Source: Fibrobacter sp. UWH6 (GTDB lineage: Bacteria; Fibrobacterota; Fibrobacteria; Fibrobacterales; Fibrobacteraceae). Taken from it: a DNA stretch of 64,000 bases. The stretch's first letter is position 1, and the number at the start of each line of letters is the position of its first letter. The translations under genes and the position numbers were made by a program. The stretch lies in assembly GCF_900142465.1 (NCBI RefSeq), contig NZ_FRAX01000002.1:1-64000 (forward strand). Direction: 5' to 3'. The notes under the pieces are model-generated. The model was not told the DNA's origin. It saw only the letters and a list, made by a program, of their open reading frames with translations, and did not search any database. Shown here one piece after another: positions 46,706-55,336 of the stretch.

Positions 46706-46735
46706 AAAATACTCCGTACGCGCAGAACTTTTTCA

Positions 46736-46763
46736 TTATCAATCATCAATCATCCATTATCAA
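46736..46763. repeat. Heptamer repeat block before pheS
   Basis: Four heptamers in a row: TTATCAA, TCATCAA, TCATCCA, TTATCAA, and a degenerate TTTCTAA after them. It lies 20 bp before the pheS start codon. Only one arm is present. Confidence 0.75.
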
Positions 46764-46782
46764 TTTCTAAATTTTTTGCACT

Positions 46783-47805
46783 ATGAGTGAAGCTATTAAT
46801 AACGTAAAACAGGCATTTGACGCAGAACTTGCTCAAACTGACCTCACTAATCAAGAAGCCGTTAACAACCTCCGCGTGAAGTACCTTGGCAAGAAGGGCA
46901 TGGTAACCGACCTGATGAAGCAGATGGGTTCCCTTTCCGCAGAAGAAAAGCCGGCTTTCGGCAAGCTCGTCAACGAACTTAAGGTGGCCGTCTCCGAAGA
47001 AATCGAAAAGGCCATTGCTACCGCCAACGAAGCCGCCCTCCAGAAGAAACTTTCCAGCGGCAGCGTCGACGTATCCCTCCCCGGCGCAGGCATTCCGTCT
47101 GGCTCGACCCACCCGCTGTACGACGTCCGCGAAGAGATCATCGACTTCTTCAGCCAGATGGGCTTTGAAGTGGACTTCGGCCGCGACATCGAAACCGACT
47201 GGTACAACTTCGAAGCATTGAACACTCCTCCCGACCACCCGTCCCGCGACATGCAGGACACCTTCTACGTGGACGACAAGGTGATGCTCCGTACCCACAC
47301 CAGCGGCACCCAGATTCATTACATGGAAACCCACAAGCCGCCTTTCCGCATGATCGCTCCGGGTCACGTATTCCGCGTCGATAACGATGCTACCCACGCC
47401 CCCATGTTCCAGCAGTGCGAAGGTCTGGTGGTAGACGAAAACATTTCCTTTGCAGACCTGAAGGGCGTCCTCCAGGTGTTCATGAACAAGCTCTTCGGTG
47501 AAGGCGTCAAGACCCGTTTCCGCCCCAGCTTCTTCCCCTTCACGGAACCTTCCGCTGAAATGGACGTGAGCTGCGTGTTCTGCGGTGGGGTCGGCTGCCG
47601 TCGTTGCAAGGGCACCGGTTGGATGGAAATCGGTGGCTGCGGCTCCGTGGACCCCAACGTGTTCAAGAACTGCGGTATCGACGGTGAAAAGTACACCGGC
47701 TTTGCATTCGGCTTCGGTCTAGACCGTATCGCCATGCTCCGCCACGCTATCCCGGAAATCGGCTTGCTCACCGGCAACGACCAGCGTTTCCTGGACCAGT
47801 TCTAG
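46783..47805 (+). CDS. pheS: Phenylalanyl-tRNA synthetase alpha subunit
   Basis: A 340-residue class II synthetase subunit. The N-terminal coiled-coil tRNA arm covers residues 1-85. His-Pro-Leu in Gly-Ser-Thr-His-Pro-Leu follows. Motif 2 includes Pro-Gly-His-Val-Phe-Arg-Val-Asp, and motif 3 is Ala-Phe-Gly-Phe-Gly-Leu-Asp-Arg-Ile-Ala-Met-Leu. A Cys-rich insert Cys-Val-Phe-Cys-Gly-Gly with Cys-Arg-Arg-Cys, seen in several bacterial PheS proteins, lies near 266. pheT does not follow: a terminator and a convergent gene do, so the beta subunit must be elsewhere. Confidence 0.95.
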   Translation: MSEAINNVKQAFDAELAQTDLTNQEAVNNLRVKYLGKKGMVTDLMKQMGSLSAEEKPAFGKLVNELKVAVSEEIEKAIATANEAALQKKLSSGSVDVSLPGAGIPSGSTHPLYDVREEIIDFFSQMGFEVDFGRDIETDWYNFEALNTPPDHPSRDMQDTFYVDDKVMLRTHTSGTQIHYMETHKPPFRMIAPGHVFRVDNDATHAPMFQQCEGLVVDENISFADLKGVLQVFMNKLFGEGVKTRFRPSFFPFTEPSAEMDVSCVFCGGVGCRRCKGTGWMEIGGCGSVDPNVFKNCGIDGEKYTGFAFGFGLDRIAMLRHAIPEIGLLTGNDQRFLDQF

Positions 47806-47824
47806 TCCGAGCCAAAAGCTTTAC

Positions 47825-47853
47825 AGGGCCTCGCCTTTGGCGAGGTCTTTTTT
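47825..47853 (+). terminator. pheS terminator
   Basis: GGCCTCGCC pairs with GGCGAGGTC (one G-T pair) around TTT, followed by T6. Confidence 0.88.
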
Positions 47854-47871
47854 ACGTACAAAATTACGAAC

Positions 47872-47905
47872 AAGAAAGGCGGACCTTGCAAGGTCCGCCT
47901 TTCTT
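47872..47905. other. 34-bp perfect palindrome between convergent genes
   Basis: The two 17-bp halves are exact complements and meet at TTGCAA with no spacer. As RNA it gives a stable hairpin with a TTGCAA loop and a T-rich side, so it is likely the terminator of the leftward beta-barrel gene. Confidence 0.75.
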
Positions 47906-47940
47906 TAATAGTTTGCTATCTCGTTTAAGACGTCCAACAA

Positions 47941-48525
47941 TTAGCGCTGCTTAAACCAGTAGCTAAGACCGATTTGGATACCGAAACGGTTTGAATCCAC
48001 ATTATCCAAATCAAAAACATTGGTCAAACCGTAGGTAATACGGCCATCAATGCCCAGACCGAACTTGAACACATAGCCCAAGCCTGCAGCGAAGTCTACG
48101 TTAAATCCACTGGCCTCATCTATGGATTCTGCATCGGTAGACCTACTTCCATATTCAGCCCAGCTCAAGGTAGTCAGGTTAAGGCCCAGGTTAACACCCA
48201 GATCCATGAAGAAACCCGGAGTAAAATTCAGACGGGCCAGTACGGGGATACTCATGTCAACATACATGATGTATCTATGGTAGTCATCATAATCATCCAC
48301 ATCAAAGTCATATATGGCGTATTCAATACCTGCACCGGTATGAATGCCGAAATTTTCGTTAACCGGGAAGAGCATTTCGAAAGTGAAAGCATCACCGGTA
48401 CCGATGTTACCATCGGCATCACCCATCAGGGAACCAACGATAAAAGCATCTCGGAGACCGAGACCCACAGCAAAGCTCTGCACGGCGGCAAAAGCAACGA
48501 AAGCAAGAACGATTAGTTTTTTCAT
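47941..48525 (-). CDS. Small outer-membrane beta-barrel protein
   Basis: A 194-residue precursor with signal peptide cut near Ser-Phe-Ala. The mature part is a string of amphipathic strands (Phe-Gly-Ile-His-Thr-Gly-Ala-Gly-Ile-Glu-Tyr-Ala, Phe-Ala-Ala-Gly-Leu-Gly-Tyr-Val-Phe) and ends Leu-Ser-Tyr-Trp-Phe-Lys-Gln-Arg, close to the usual aromatic-ended last strand. It resembles the OprW/opacity or PorT-like eight-stranded barrels. The function is not predicted. GAGGA lies before the ATG. Confidence 0.7.
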   Translation of the reverse strand: MKKLIVLAFVAFAAVQSFAVGLGLRDAFIVGSLMGDADGNIGTGDAFTFEMLFPVNENFGIHTGAGIEYAIYDFDVDDYDDYHRYIMYVDMSIPVLARLNFTPGFFMDLGVNLGLNLTTLSWAEYGSRSTDAESIDEASGFNVDFAAGLGYVFKFGLGIDGRITYGLTNVFDLDNVDSNRFGIQIGLSYWFKQR

Positions 48526-48575
48526 GTTTCCTCCATATTTAATTTAAGGCGGAGCAAATATAAAAACTTATCCAT

Positions 48576-48610
48576 AAAAAAAAGGCCACGAAAGAAAATC
48601 TTTCGCGGCC
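48576..48610 (-). terminator. Terminator of the polysaccharide operon
   Basis: GGCC-G-CGAAAGA pairs with TCTTTCG-T-GGCC with one mismatch around a three-base loop, then T8. It follows the manC stop by 25 bp. Confidence 0.85.
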
Positions 48611-48635
48611 CATTATTGCTAAACAAACAGCTATG

Positions 48636-50015
48636 TTACTTTACACGATGGAAGTCATCTTCGACGCGGATGATATCGTCTTCGCCGGTGTATTCGCCCA
48701 CCTGGATTTCGACGATGACCAGCGGAAGCTTGCCTTCGTTCTGCAGGCGGTGTACTTCGCCAACAGGAATGTAGGTTGATTCGTTGGGACGGACGTAGAA
48801 CACCTTGTCGCCCACGGTGACGGTTGCGGTACCGCTGACTACGACCCAGTGTTCAGAACGGTGCAAATGCTTCTGCAGGGAGAGGCGCTTGCCCGGCTTC
48901 ACCACGATACGCTTCATCTTGTAGCGTTCGGAGGATTCCAGCACGGAGTAGGTACCCCAGGGGCGGTTCACCGTCTGAGGCACGCTGATCAGGTCAGAGC
49001 CGCGGACTTTCAGTTCTTCCACCACCTGCTTTACCTTCTGGCTGCTGCTGAGAGGAGCAACGAGAAGTGCGTCGGGAGTATCCACGATGAGCATCTTATC
49101 GAGATCGATGGTTGCGATGGCACGCTGGGAACCCATGACCAGGGAGTTCTTGGAACCCACTGCAATGTGGCGGGGGTTTACGTTGTTACCATTTTCGTCG
49201 TGGGGATATTCGCCATAGAGGCTGTCGAAGGAACCGAGATCGCTCCAGCCGATATCGCTGGGAACCACCTTCACCTTGTCGGACTTTTCCATGACGGCGT
49301 AGTCGATGGAATTGGAAGGAATGGCCATCATGTCATCCATAGAAACGCGGATGGGTTCCTTTTCTTCAATGGCGGTATTGGCCAGAGCCTTCTTGGAAGC
49401 GGCCAAAATATCCGGAGAATGCTTCTGGAGTTCGTCGAGGAAGGTCTTTGCCTTGAAGCAGAAGATACCGGAATTCCAGTAGAAGTTACCTGCCAGCAAA
49501 TACTTTTCGGCAGTGGCACGGTCCGGCTTTTCTACAAAACGCTTTACGTTTTCGCCATCGGCTTCGATGTAGCCGTAGCCAGTTTCGGGGCTGGTGGGAG
49601 TGATACCGAAAGTGACCAGGTTGCCTTCCTTGGCAAGTTCCTGGGCGCGGAGCAAAACAGCCTTGTATTCATCCTTCTTGCGGATCACATGGTCGGACGG
49701 AGAAACCAGGACGATTTCTTCGGGATCCAGGGTCAAGCAGGCCAGGGCGATGGCAGGGGCGGTATTACGGCCCACCGGTTCCAGCAGGAACTTGCCGCCC
49801 TTCTTGCCTTCGGCTTCCAGCTGGTCCTTAGCCAGGAAGAACTGGTCGGCGTTGGAAACGATGAACTGGGCTTCGCAGACTGCGGAGTTGGTCACCACGG
49901 TCTTGCGGAAGAGGGACTGTCCGTCAAAGAGCGGAGCAAACTGTTTCGGCATCAGGGAACGGCTTACGGGCCAGAGGCGAGTGCCGTTACCACCACAAAG
50001 GATAAGGTTGATCAT
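48636..50015 (-). CDS. manC: Mannose-1-phosphate guanylyltransferase / mannose-6-phosphate isomerase
   Basis: A 459-residue bifunctional enzyme. Leu-Cys-Gly-Gly-Asn-Gly-Thr-Arg-Leu-Trp-Pro near the start and Phe-Val-Glu-Lys-Pro-Asp near 140 belong to the GDP-mannose pyrophosphorylase. Arg-Pro-Trp-Gly-Thr-Tyr near 350 and a cupin with Gly-Lys-Arg-Leu-Ser-Leu-Gln-Lys-His and His-Trp-Val-Val-Val-Ser-Gly-Thr-Ala form the C-terminal isomerase domain. It supplies GDP-mannose for surface glycans. It is the last gene of the leftward operon, 35 bp after wza. Confidence 0.93.
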   Translation of the reverse strand: MINLILCGGNGTRLWPVSRSLMPKQFAPLFDGQSLFRKTVVTNSAVCEAQFIVSNADQFFLAKDQLEAEGKKGGKFLLEPVGRNTAPAIALACLTLDPEEIVLVSPSDHVIRKKDEYKAVLLRAQELAKEGNLVTFGITPTSPETGYGYIEADGENVKRFVEKPDRATAEKYLLAGNFYWNSGIFCFKAKTFLDELQKHSPDILAASKKALANTAIEEKEPIRVSMDDMMAIPSNSIDYAVMEKSDKVKVVPSDIGWSDLGSFDSLYGEYPHDENGNNVNPRHIAVGSKNSLVMGSQRAIATIDLDKMLIVDTPDALLVAPLSSSQKVKQVVEELKVRGSDLISVPQTVNRPWGTYSVLESSERYKMKRIVVKPGKRLSLQKHLHRSEHWVVVSGTATVTVGDKVFYVRPNESTYIPVGEVHRLQNEGKLPLVIVEIQVGEYTGEDDIIRVEDDFHRVK

Positions 50016-50050
50016 TGAGTTACACCCTATAAATTAAACTTAGAGAATTA

Positions 50051-51193
50051 TTACCGTCCCCACTGACCGCTGGACATCAACTGGATATTACGTCCAGTAC
50101 TTGCAGCATTGTTAAGCAGAGCACCGGTCGGAGCAATCAAAGAAATGATACGGTTCCAGGTTGCAAGGCCAGAAGCGTCCACATAGACCACGTCATGAGA
50201 AGACAGGTTGAAGCGTTCTGCCATAGCAAGGGCCATGGCATTCTTGGCATTCAGCAGATAGACATCGATTGTCGTCTCATTGGAATTGCGAATCACATAC
50301 ACGGAACGGGAATCCGCATTCAAGGCATTCAGACCACCGGAAGAAGCCAAAGCTTCTACAAGGCTCAGCTTGCCATTGTTCACATCTACGGTTCCTACAC
50401 GGCCAACTTCGCCAAGAACGTAAACCTTGTTGCTCTTCTGAGTTTCCTTCAGAGCGGGAACAAAGATCTGGTCACCGGGGCGGAGCAGAATCTTTTCAAG
50501 AGCTAGATTGTTCTGGAAAGCATCCAGATAGTTGATACTATAAACCTTGCCATCGCGGCGGAACTGCATGGCGGAAGGATCGGCATATTCATCAAATCCA
50601 CCCACAAGGGAAATAGCGTCGGGCAAAGTCATGGGCTTTTCATCAAAGCCTACAGCACCGGGCTTGTTCACGGCGCCAGAAACAAAAGCCTTGCGACCAT
50701 TGTAACCCGTCACACGCACGTCCACCTGGGGATCGTTCAAAATCTTATCGGAGAGGCGCTTTGTAATTTCTAAACGAAGTTCCTGTGCAGTCAAGCCAGC
50801 GACATTCAATTCACCGGCATAGGGGTAGAACAGCTTACCATCGGTAGTGACCTTCTGACCGGCAGGCTGGTACTGACCCATAGGAGAAGTCAGTTCCGGA
50901 TGTTCCCAAACCACGATCTGGACCATATCCAGAGGTCCAATATGGTATTCCAGCTGAGGCAGGGAATCCACCATCAAATCCTTGAGATTGCCTGCGGCAG
51001 ATTCTTCTTCAGCAGAGGCGGCGGCAACGTTTGCCTTGCCCAGATCGCCCTGATCAATGTAGTGAACACGAACGGTATAACCATTATACTCGGCAGAATC
51101 GCCAGGCAGAGCCATCTGCATCTGGGGACCAGCGGCGCATCCAGACAAGAGGGCTGCAGCAACACCGCAAAGTCCCAAACAAATCTTCTTCAT
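50051..51193 (-). CDS. wza: Wza-type polysaccharide export lipoprotein
   Basis: A 380-residue outer-membrane lipoprotein with Leu-Leu-Ser-Gly-Cys near residue 19. The polysaccharide-export domain has Tyr-His-Ile-Gly-Pro-Leu-Asp-Met-Val near 85, and three SLBB domains follow (Lys-Ala-Phe-Val-Ser-Gly-Ala-Val, Lys-Val-Tyr-Val-Leu-Gly-Glu-Val). The end carries the amphipathic helix region typical of the outer-membrane pore. It partners with the Wzc kinase at 53146-55245. A 20-residue Ala/Glu segment around 45-70 is unlike E. coli Wza. Confidence 0.88.
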   Translation of the reverse strand: MKKICLGLCGVAAALLSGCAAGPQMQMALPGDSAEYNGYTVRVHYIDQGDLGKANVAAASAEEESAAGNLKDLMVDSLPQLEYHIGPLDMVQIVVWEHPELTSPMGQYQPAGQKVTTDGKLFYPYAGELNVAGLTAQELRLEITKRLSDKILNDPQVDVRVTGYNGRKAFVSGAVNKPGAVGFDEKPMTLPDAISLVGGFDEYADPSAMQFRRDGKVYSINYLDAFQNNLALEKILLRPGDQIFVPALKETQKSNKVYVLGEVGRVGTVDVNNGKLSLVEALASSGGLNALNADSRSVYVIRNSNETTIDVYLLNAKNAMALAMAERFNLSSHDVVYVDASGLATWNRIISLIAPTGALLNNAASTGRNIQLMSSGQWGR

Positions 51194-51211
51194 AAATTCC
51201 TCACACCAGGC

Positions 51212-51658
51212 CTAGGCCTGGCCCTCACTCTGTTTAATTTTTTCGACCCAGTAGGGTGTCAGCTTGGAGATGTAATTCCATGCAAGAACAAATGCATTTT
51301 CCGGACGGCGATAGGGGTCAGGTACGTCGACCCTCATGTTTTCGCCATAACGGAAAACCTTGCCTTCCATAAAGGGATAGCGGGCAAGAATATCCATCTT
51401 CTGACCGTTTTCCATAGTTAGAATCAAGTCGGCCCACTTTACAATATCCAGGTTGATCTGACGTGCACGATGGGCACTCATATCTACACCATGTTCCAGG
51501 GCAATCTTCTGGCTGATTTCGTGAGCAGGGTGATCCACCAGGGCACCCAGACCAGCACTCATCACATTATAATCGGGGCCGAGTTCCTTCTTGAGAAGGT
51601 ATTCGCCCGTGGGGCTACGGCAAATATTGCCGGTACATACAACAAGAATATTTTTCAT
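51212..51658 (-). CDS. wzb: Low-molecular-weight protein tyrosine phosphatase
   Basis: A 148-residue enzyme. The P-loop Val-Cys-Thr-Gly-Asn-Ile-Cys-Arg-Ser-Pro starts at residue 7, giving the Cys-x5-Arg-Ser signature, and Val-Pro-Asp-Pro-Tyr near 112 has the general acid Asp. Wzb enzymes dephosphorylate the Wzc kinase and allow chain polymerisation to cycle. The ATG at 51658 gives the usual start; the longer frame to 51709 overlaps rfbC. Gene order with wza and wzc supports the role. Confidence 0.9.
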   Translation of the reverse strand: MKNILVVCTGNICRSPTGEYLLKKELGPDYNVMSAGLGALVDHPAHEISQKIALEHGVDMSAHRARQINLDIVKWADLILTMENGQKMDILARYPFMEGKVFRYGENMRVDVPDPYRRPENAFVLAWNYISKLTPYWVEKIKQSEGQA

Positions 51659-51686
51659 CAGGTCAATAATAAAAAAATTAGGCCGA

Positions 51687-52250
51687 TTACAATTCAAAAG
51701 CGAAGCCAAGATCCTTCAACAGAGGGTTCTTGGTGTCCTTTTCGCTGAGAAGCGGTTCAAAACCATTTCCCACAGGCCACTCGATTCCGATGGCCGGGTC
51801 ATTCCAGAACAGACCGCCTTCATCCTTGGGATCATAAAGGCGTGTACATTTGTACACAAAGGTTGCAGTTTCACTCAAAACCACAAAACCGTGAGCAAAG
51901 CCTTCGGGAATGTAGAACTGGCGCTTGTTTTCGGCAGAAAGCACCACACCTTCGTACTTGCCGAAAGTGGGGCTGCCCTTGCGCAGGTCCACAGCCACGT
52001 CATAAACTTCACCTTCCAACACGCGGACAAGCTTGCCCTGGGGATTCTTTTTCTGGAAATGAAGGCCGCGAAGGACACCCTTCTTGGAGCGGGATTCATT
52101 ATCCTGAACAAAAACCATATCAAGACCGGCTTCATCAAATTCGGCCTTGTTATAGGTCTCCATGAAGTAACCGCGATGATCACCATAGACGGTGGGTTCA
52201 ACGATAGTTACGCCTTCAATACTGGTCTTTATAAAATTGAACTTTCCCAT
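51687..52250 (-). CDS. rfbC: dTDP-4-dehydrorhamnose 3,5-epimerase
   Basis: A 187-residue cupin enzyme. Tyr-Gly-Asp-His-Arg-Gly-Tyr-Phe near residue 23, Val-Leu-Arg-Gly-Leu-His-Phe-Gln near 56, and Ile-Pro-Glu-Gly-Phe-Ala-His-Gly-Phe near 118 are the substrate and catalytic blocks (His, Tyr). It epimerises dTDP-4-keto-6-deoxyglucose from RfbB. rfbD is not in this window. Confidence 0.93.
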   Translation of the reverse strand: MGKFNFIKTSIEGVTIVEPTVYGDHRGYFMETYNKAEFDEAGLDMVFVQDNESRSKKGVLRGLHFQKKNPQGKLVRVLEGEVYDVAVDLRKGSPTFGKYEGVVLSAENKRQFYIPEGFAHGFVVLSETATFVYKCTRLYDPKDEGGLFWNDPAIGIEWPVGNGFEPLLSEKDTKNPLLKDLGFAFEL

Positions 52251-52258
52251 ATGATTAC

Positions 52259-53146
52259 CTAATATCTAATCTTTCCTTCGGCGACTTTACGCAGGTGCTG
52301 GCCATAGGGGCTCTTACCATATTTGGCAGCAGATTCCAGCAACTTGTCCTTGCTGATCCAGCCATTGATGTAGGCAATTTCTTCTATGGCGCTGATCTGG
52401 ATGCCCTGGCGATTTTCCACCATACGAACAAAGTCTCCAGCCTCGATCAGGCTGTCCATGGTACCGGTATCCAGCCAGGCAAAACCGCGACCCAGCAACT
52501 TCACATCCAAGTCACCCTGATCCAGGTAGGTCTTGTTCAGGTCCGTAATTTCCAGTTCTCCGCGAGCGCTGGGTTTCTGGGACTTGGCATATTCGACCAC
52601 GCGGTTGTCATAGAAATACAAGCCGGTAATGGCATAATTGCTCTTGGGTTCCTTGGGCTTTTCTTCTACAGAAATCACCTTTCCGGCTTCGTCAAATTCC
52701 ACAACACCGAAACGTTCGGGATCATCCACATAGTAACCGAACACACTGGCGCGACTGTTCTGTTCGGCGTTCTTGACGGCAGCCTTCAGAAGGGGACTAA
52801 AGCCGTTGCCGTAGAAAATATTGTCGCCGAGAACCATGGCGCAGCAATCATTTCCAATAAATTCCTCACCCAGAATAAAAGCCTGGGCTAGGCCATCAGG
52901 GCTGGGCTGAACCTTATAGCTAAGGTTGAGACCCATCGAGGAACCATCACCCAACAGACGTTCAAAATTGGGAAGGTCCGTCGGAGTGGAAATAATCAAA
53001 ATATCACGGATTCCCGCCAACATCAAGGTAGACAGCGGGTAATAGATCATGGGCTTGTCGTAAACAGGCAACAGCTGTTTCGAAGTCACCATGGTCAGGG
53101 GATAAAGTCTAGTACCGGAACCACCGGCGAGCACAATACCTTTCAT
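52259..53146 (-). CDS. rfbA: Glucose-1-phosphate thymidylyltransferase
   Basis: A 295-residue nucleotidyltransferase. [11 protein letters not shown] near residue 6 binds dTTP, Gln-Pro-Ser-Pro-Asp-Gly-Leu-Ala near 82 and Glu-Lys-Pro near 162 are typical, and Trp-Leu-Asp-Thr-Gly-Thr near 224 closes the site. It makes dTDP-glucose, the substrate of RfbB. Its ATG shares its first base A with the TAA of wzc, so translation is coupled. Confidence 0.94.
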   Translation of the reverse strand: MKGIVLAGGSGTRLYPLTMVTSKQLLPVYDKPMIYYPLSTLMLAGIRDILIISTPTDLPNFERLLGDGSSMGLNLSYKVQPSPDGLAQAFILGEEFIGNDCCAMVLGDNIFYGNGFSPLLKAAVKNAEQNSRASVFGYYVDDPERFGVVEFDEAGKVISVEEKPKEPKSNYAITGLYFYDNRVVEYAKSQKPSARGELEITDLNKTYLDQGDLDVKLLGRGFAWLDTGTMDSLIEAGDFVRMVENRQGIQISAIEEIAYINGWISKDKLLESAAKYGKSPYGQHLRKVAEGKIRY

Positions 53147-55245
53147 TAGTATTTCCCGTACTTGTAGCCGTAACCTTCGGTGCGGCTATGTTCATACTTG
53201 TTGATGACAATAGAAGCATGTGCAGTACTGTTGCCCTTGAGGATCTGACTCATACCTTCCTGAATGGCTTCAATAGAATGCCTATTGTATTCGATGACCA
53301 TAACGATCTGGGCAGCCAGGCGGCAAGCCAGGGCAGCATCCGTCACCAGCATGATCGGCGGAGTATCCACAATCACCAGATCATACTCAGACTTAAATCT
53401 TTCAATCAAATCGGCATAATGCCTGGAGCCAAGAAGTTCAGCCGGGTTGGCAGGGACATTGCCGCAGGGGATCACAAACATGTTTTCCACTTCGGTGGGG
53501 TGAATAACTTCTTCCACCTGGACTTCACGGAGCAGCACCTGGGAAAGACCGTTGCCGCGCTTGATTCCGAATTCCTTATGGAGGCGACCCTTACGGAGAT
53601 CCGCATCAATGAGCAAGACCTTCTTGCCCAGACCTGCAAACAAGGCTGCCAAGTTCACAGAAATAAAGCTCTTGCCTACGCCGGGAATCAGGCCGCTAAC
53701 ACCAATGACAGAACCATTATCGTCCATCATAGAGAATTCCAGGGAAGAACGGAGAGCACGGAGGGATTCCACGGCCACGTCGTCGGGTTCCACCACGGCC
53801 AGCGGTCTTGTGCCCTTGGTTCCCTGGGGATTGCCCTTGGGCACCTTTGCATAAACCGTAAAACCAGTTTCCTTTTCGATAAAGCTAGCGCTCTTTACAC
53901 CGCTGCTGAACTTGGTCTTCAGAGAAATAATCAAAGTACCAAACAGGAAGCCAAGGAACAGGGCGACAGCAACAATCAGCTTGGGCTTGGGCTTAGTGGG
54001 TCTGAGAGCCTTTTCAGCAAAGTCCACAATACGCACGGAGCCCACTTCACCGGCAGAAACAAGACGCAGCTGCTGGATATTGTTCAGCATGGTGGTGTAG
54101 AGAATCTTGCTCTGTTCCACTTCGTTTGTCAGTTTTAGCACTTCCTGCTGAGTGGTGGGAAGTTTCTTTACCTGGCTGGCGGTTCCTGCCAGTTCACGCT
54201 TCAAGGCATCTTCCTGATCTTCCAGAGTCTTTACAGTAGGATGTTCAGAATGGAAAAGTCGAATCGCTTCCTGCTTACGCTGTTGCAAGGCAAGAATGTC
54301 CTGTTGCAACTTCATGCGGCGCTGAAGCACCAACTGAGTTTCTGCATTCACGTCTACAGAACCCACGCGGTTACGATAGGCGTTCAAGTTCATGAGAGAG
54401 GAATCCATCTGGGCCTTCACATCAGGCAGCTGCTTTTCCAGGAATTCCAACGTCTTCTGGGCTTCAGCATTACGTTCTTCCACATTCTGACGTAAATAAG
54501 AAGAGGCTACCTCATTCAATACGGCCATGCCACGATCCGGATAGATATCCTGATAGGTAAATTCCAGGATTCCAGTCTTTTTACCCTTTTCCTTTACGTC
54601 AAAGGCGCTACGGAACGAACTGATGGCATCGAGACGCTTACGCTTACGGACGACAAAACGCTGACCCGGGCGAACATCGCAGCTGATAATGCCAAATGCG
54701 GCAGAATCACCGGCATAGGGAAACTTGTAGGTATGGCCAGGTTCACCCGATAGAACAACTTTATCAAGGTGGTCATACAGGTCAAAACGACCAGTACTGT
54801 CCTTGATTTCCACTTCCCATTCCTTAATCTTGTCAGTCTTGGGGACGCTATCCCAGGGGACTTCAATCTGCGCAAGGTCAAGTCTGCCTTCCCTATGGAG
54901 AAGACGGTCCAGGAAATTCAAGGGTTCAGCCTCGTACTGCAGGCGCATCTTTTCGACAGCGGCACCCATCACCTGACGGCTACGAATCAACTCAATTTCT
55001 GTTTCGGCAGGAGAAGCGTTGGAGAAAAGGGCTCCAAGTCCACCCATCATACCCATAGAGTTCTTGCTGTTTTTCGATTCAATCTGAAGAAGAGCATCTA
55101 CCTGGTAAACAGGCCTAATCCACAAGGAGACAAAGACACCTACAATGCCAGCAACCACTAAGCAAGGCAGCATGATATACCAATTTTTGGCAACATCCTT
55201 AAGCAATTCAGTCAAGTCGGTTTCTTCTTTCTTTTTCGATGCCAT
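53146..55245 (-). CDS. wzc: Wzc-type polysaccharide co-polymerase and BY-kinase
   Basis: A 699-residue inner-membrane protein. Membrane helices near residues 18-38 and 430-450 bracket a Wzz-type periplasmic domain with coiled coils. The cytoplasmic kinase has Walker A Gly-Val-Gly-Lys-Ser, Walker A' Leu-Leu-Ile-Asp-Ala-Asp-Leu-Arg and Walker B Leu-Val-Ile-Val-Asp-Thr-Pro-Pro. The last residues carry a Tyr cluster (Tyr-Gly-Tyr-Lys-Tyr-Gly-Lys-Tyr) for autophosphorylation. It controls chain length and export with Wza and Wzb. It is the first gene of the six-gene operon and has its kinase fused, unlike the split form of Firmicutes. Confidence 0.92.
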   Translation of the reverse strand: MASKKKEETDLTELLKDVAKNWYIMLPCLVVAGIVGVFVSLWIRPVYQVDALLQIESKNSKNSMGMMGGLGALFSNASPAETEIELIRSRQVMGAAVEKMRLQYEAEPLNFLDRLLHREGRLDLAQIEVPWDSVPKTDKIKEWEVEIKDSTGRFDLYDHLDKVVLSGEPGHTYKFPYAGDSAAFGIISCDVRPGQRFVVRKRKRLDAISSFRSAFDVKEKGKKTGILEFTYQDIYPDRGMAVLNEVASSYLRQNVEERNAEAQKTLEFLEKQLPDVKAQMDSSLMNLNAYRNRVGSVDVNAETQLVLQRRMKLQQDILALQQRKQEAIRLFHSEHPTVKTLEDQEDALKRELAGTASQVKKLPTTQQEVLKLTNEVEQSKILYTTMLNNIQQLRLVSAGEVGSVRIVDFAEKALRPTKPKPKLIVAVALFLGFLFGTLIISLKTKFSSGVKSASFIEKETGFTVYAKVPKGNPQGTKGTRPLAVVEPDDVAVESLRALRSSLEFSMMDDNGSVIGVSGLIPGVGKSFISVNLAALFAGLGKKVLLIDADLRKGRLHKEFGIKRGNGLSQVLLREVQVEEVIHPTEVENMFVIPCGNVPANPAELLGSRHYADLIERFKSEYDLVIVDTPPIMLVTDAALACRLAAQIVMVIEYNRHSIEAIQEGMSQILKGNSTAHASIVINKYEHSRTEGYGYKYGKY

Positions 55246-55336
55246 AAAGACCCTTATCTAGAACGAGTTTAAATTCACACCAATGAACTCAAATTTAAAA
55301 AATCAGACGTTCCCTCAAAAAACTATCTTTACTTTT

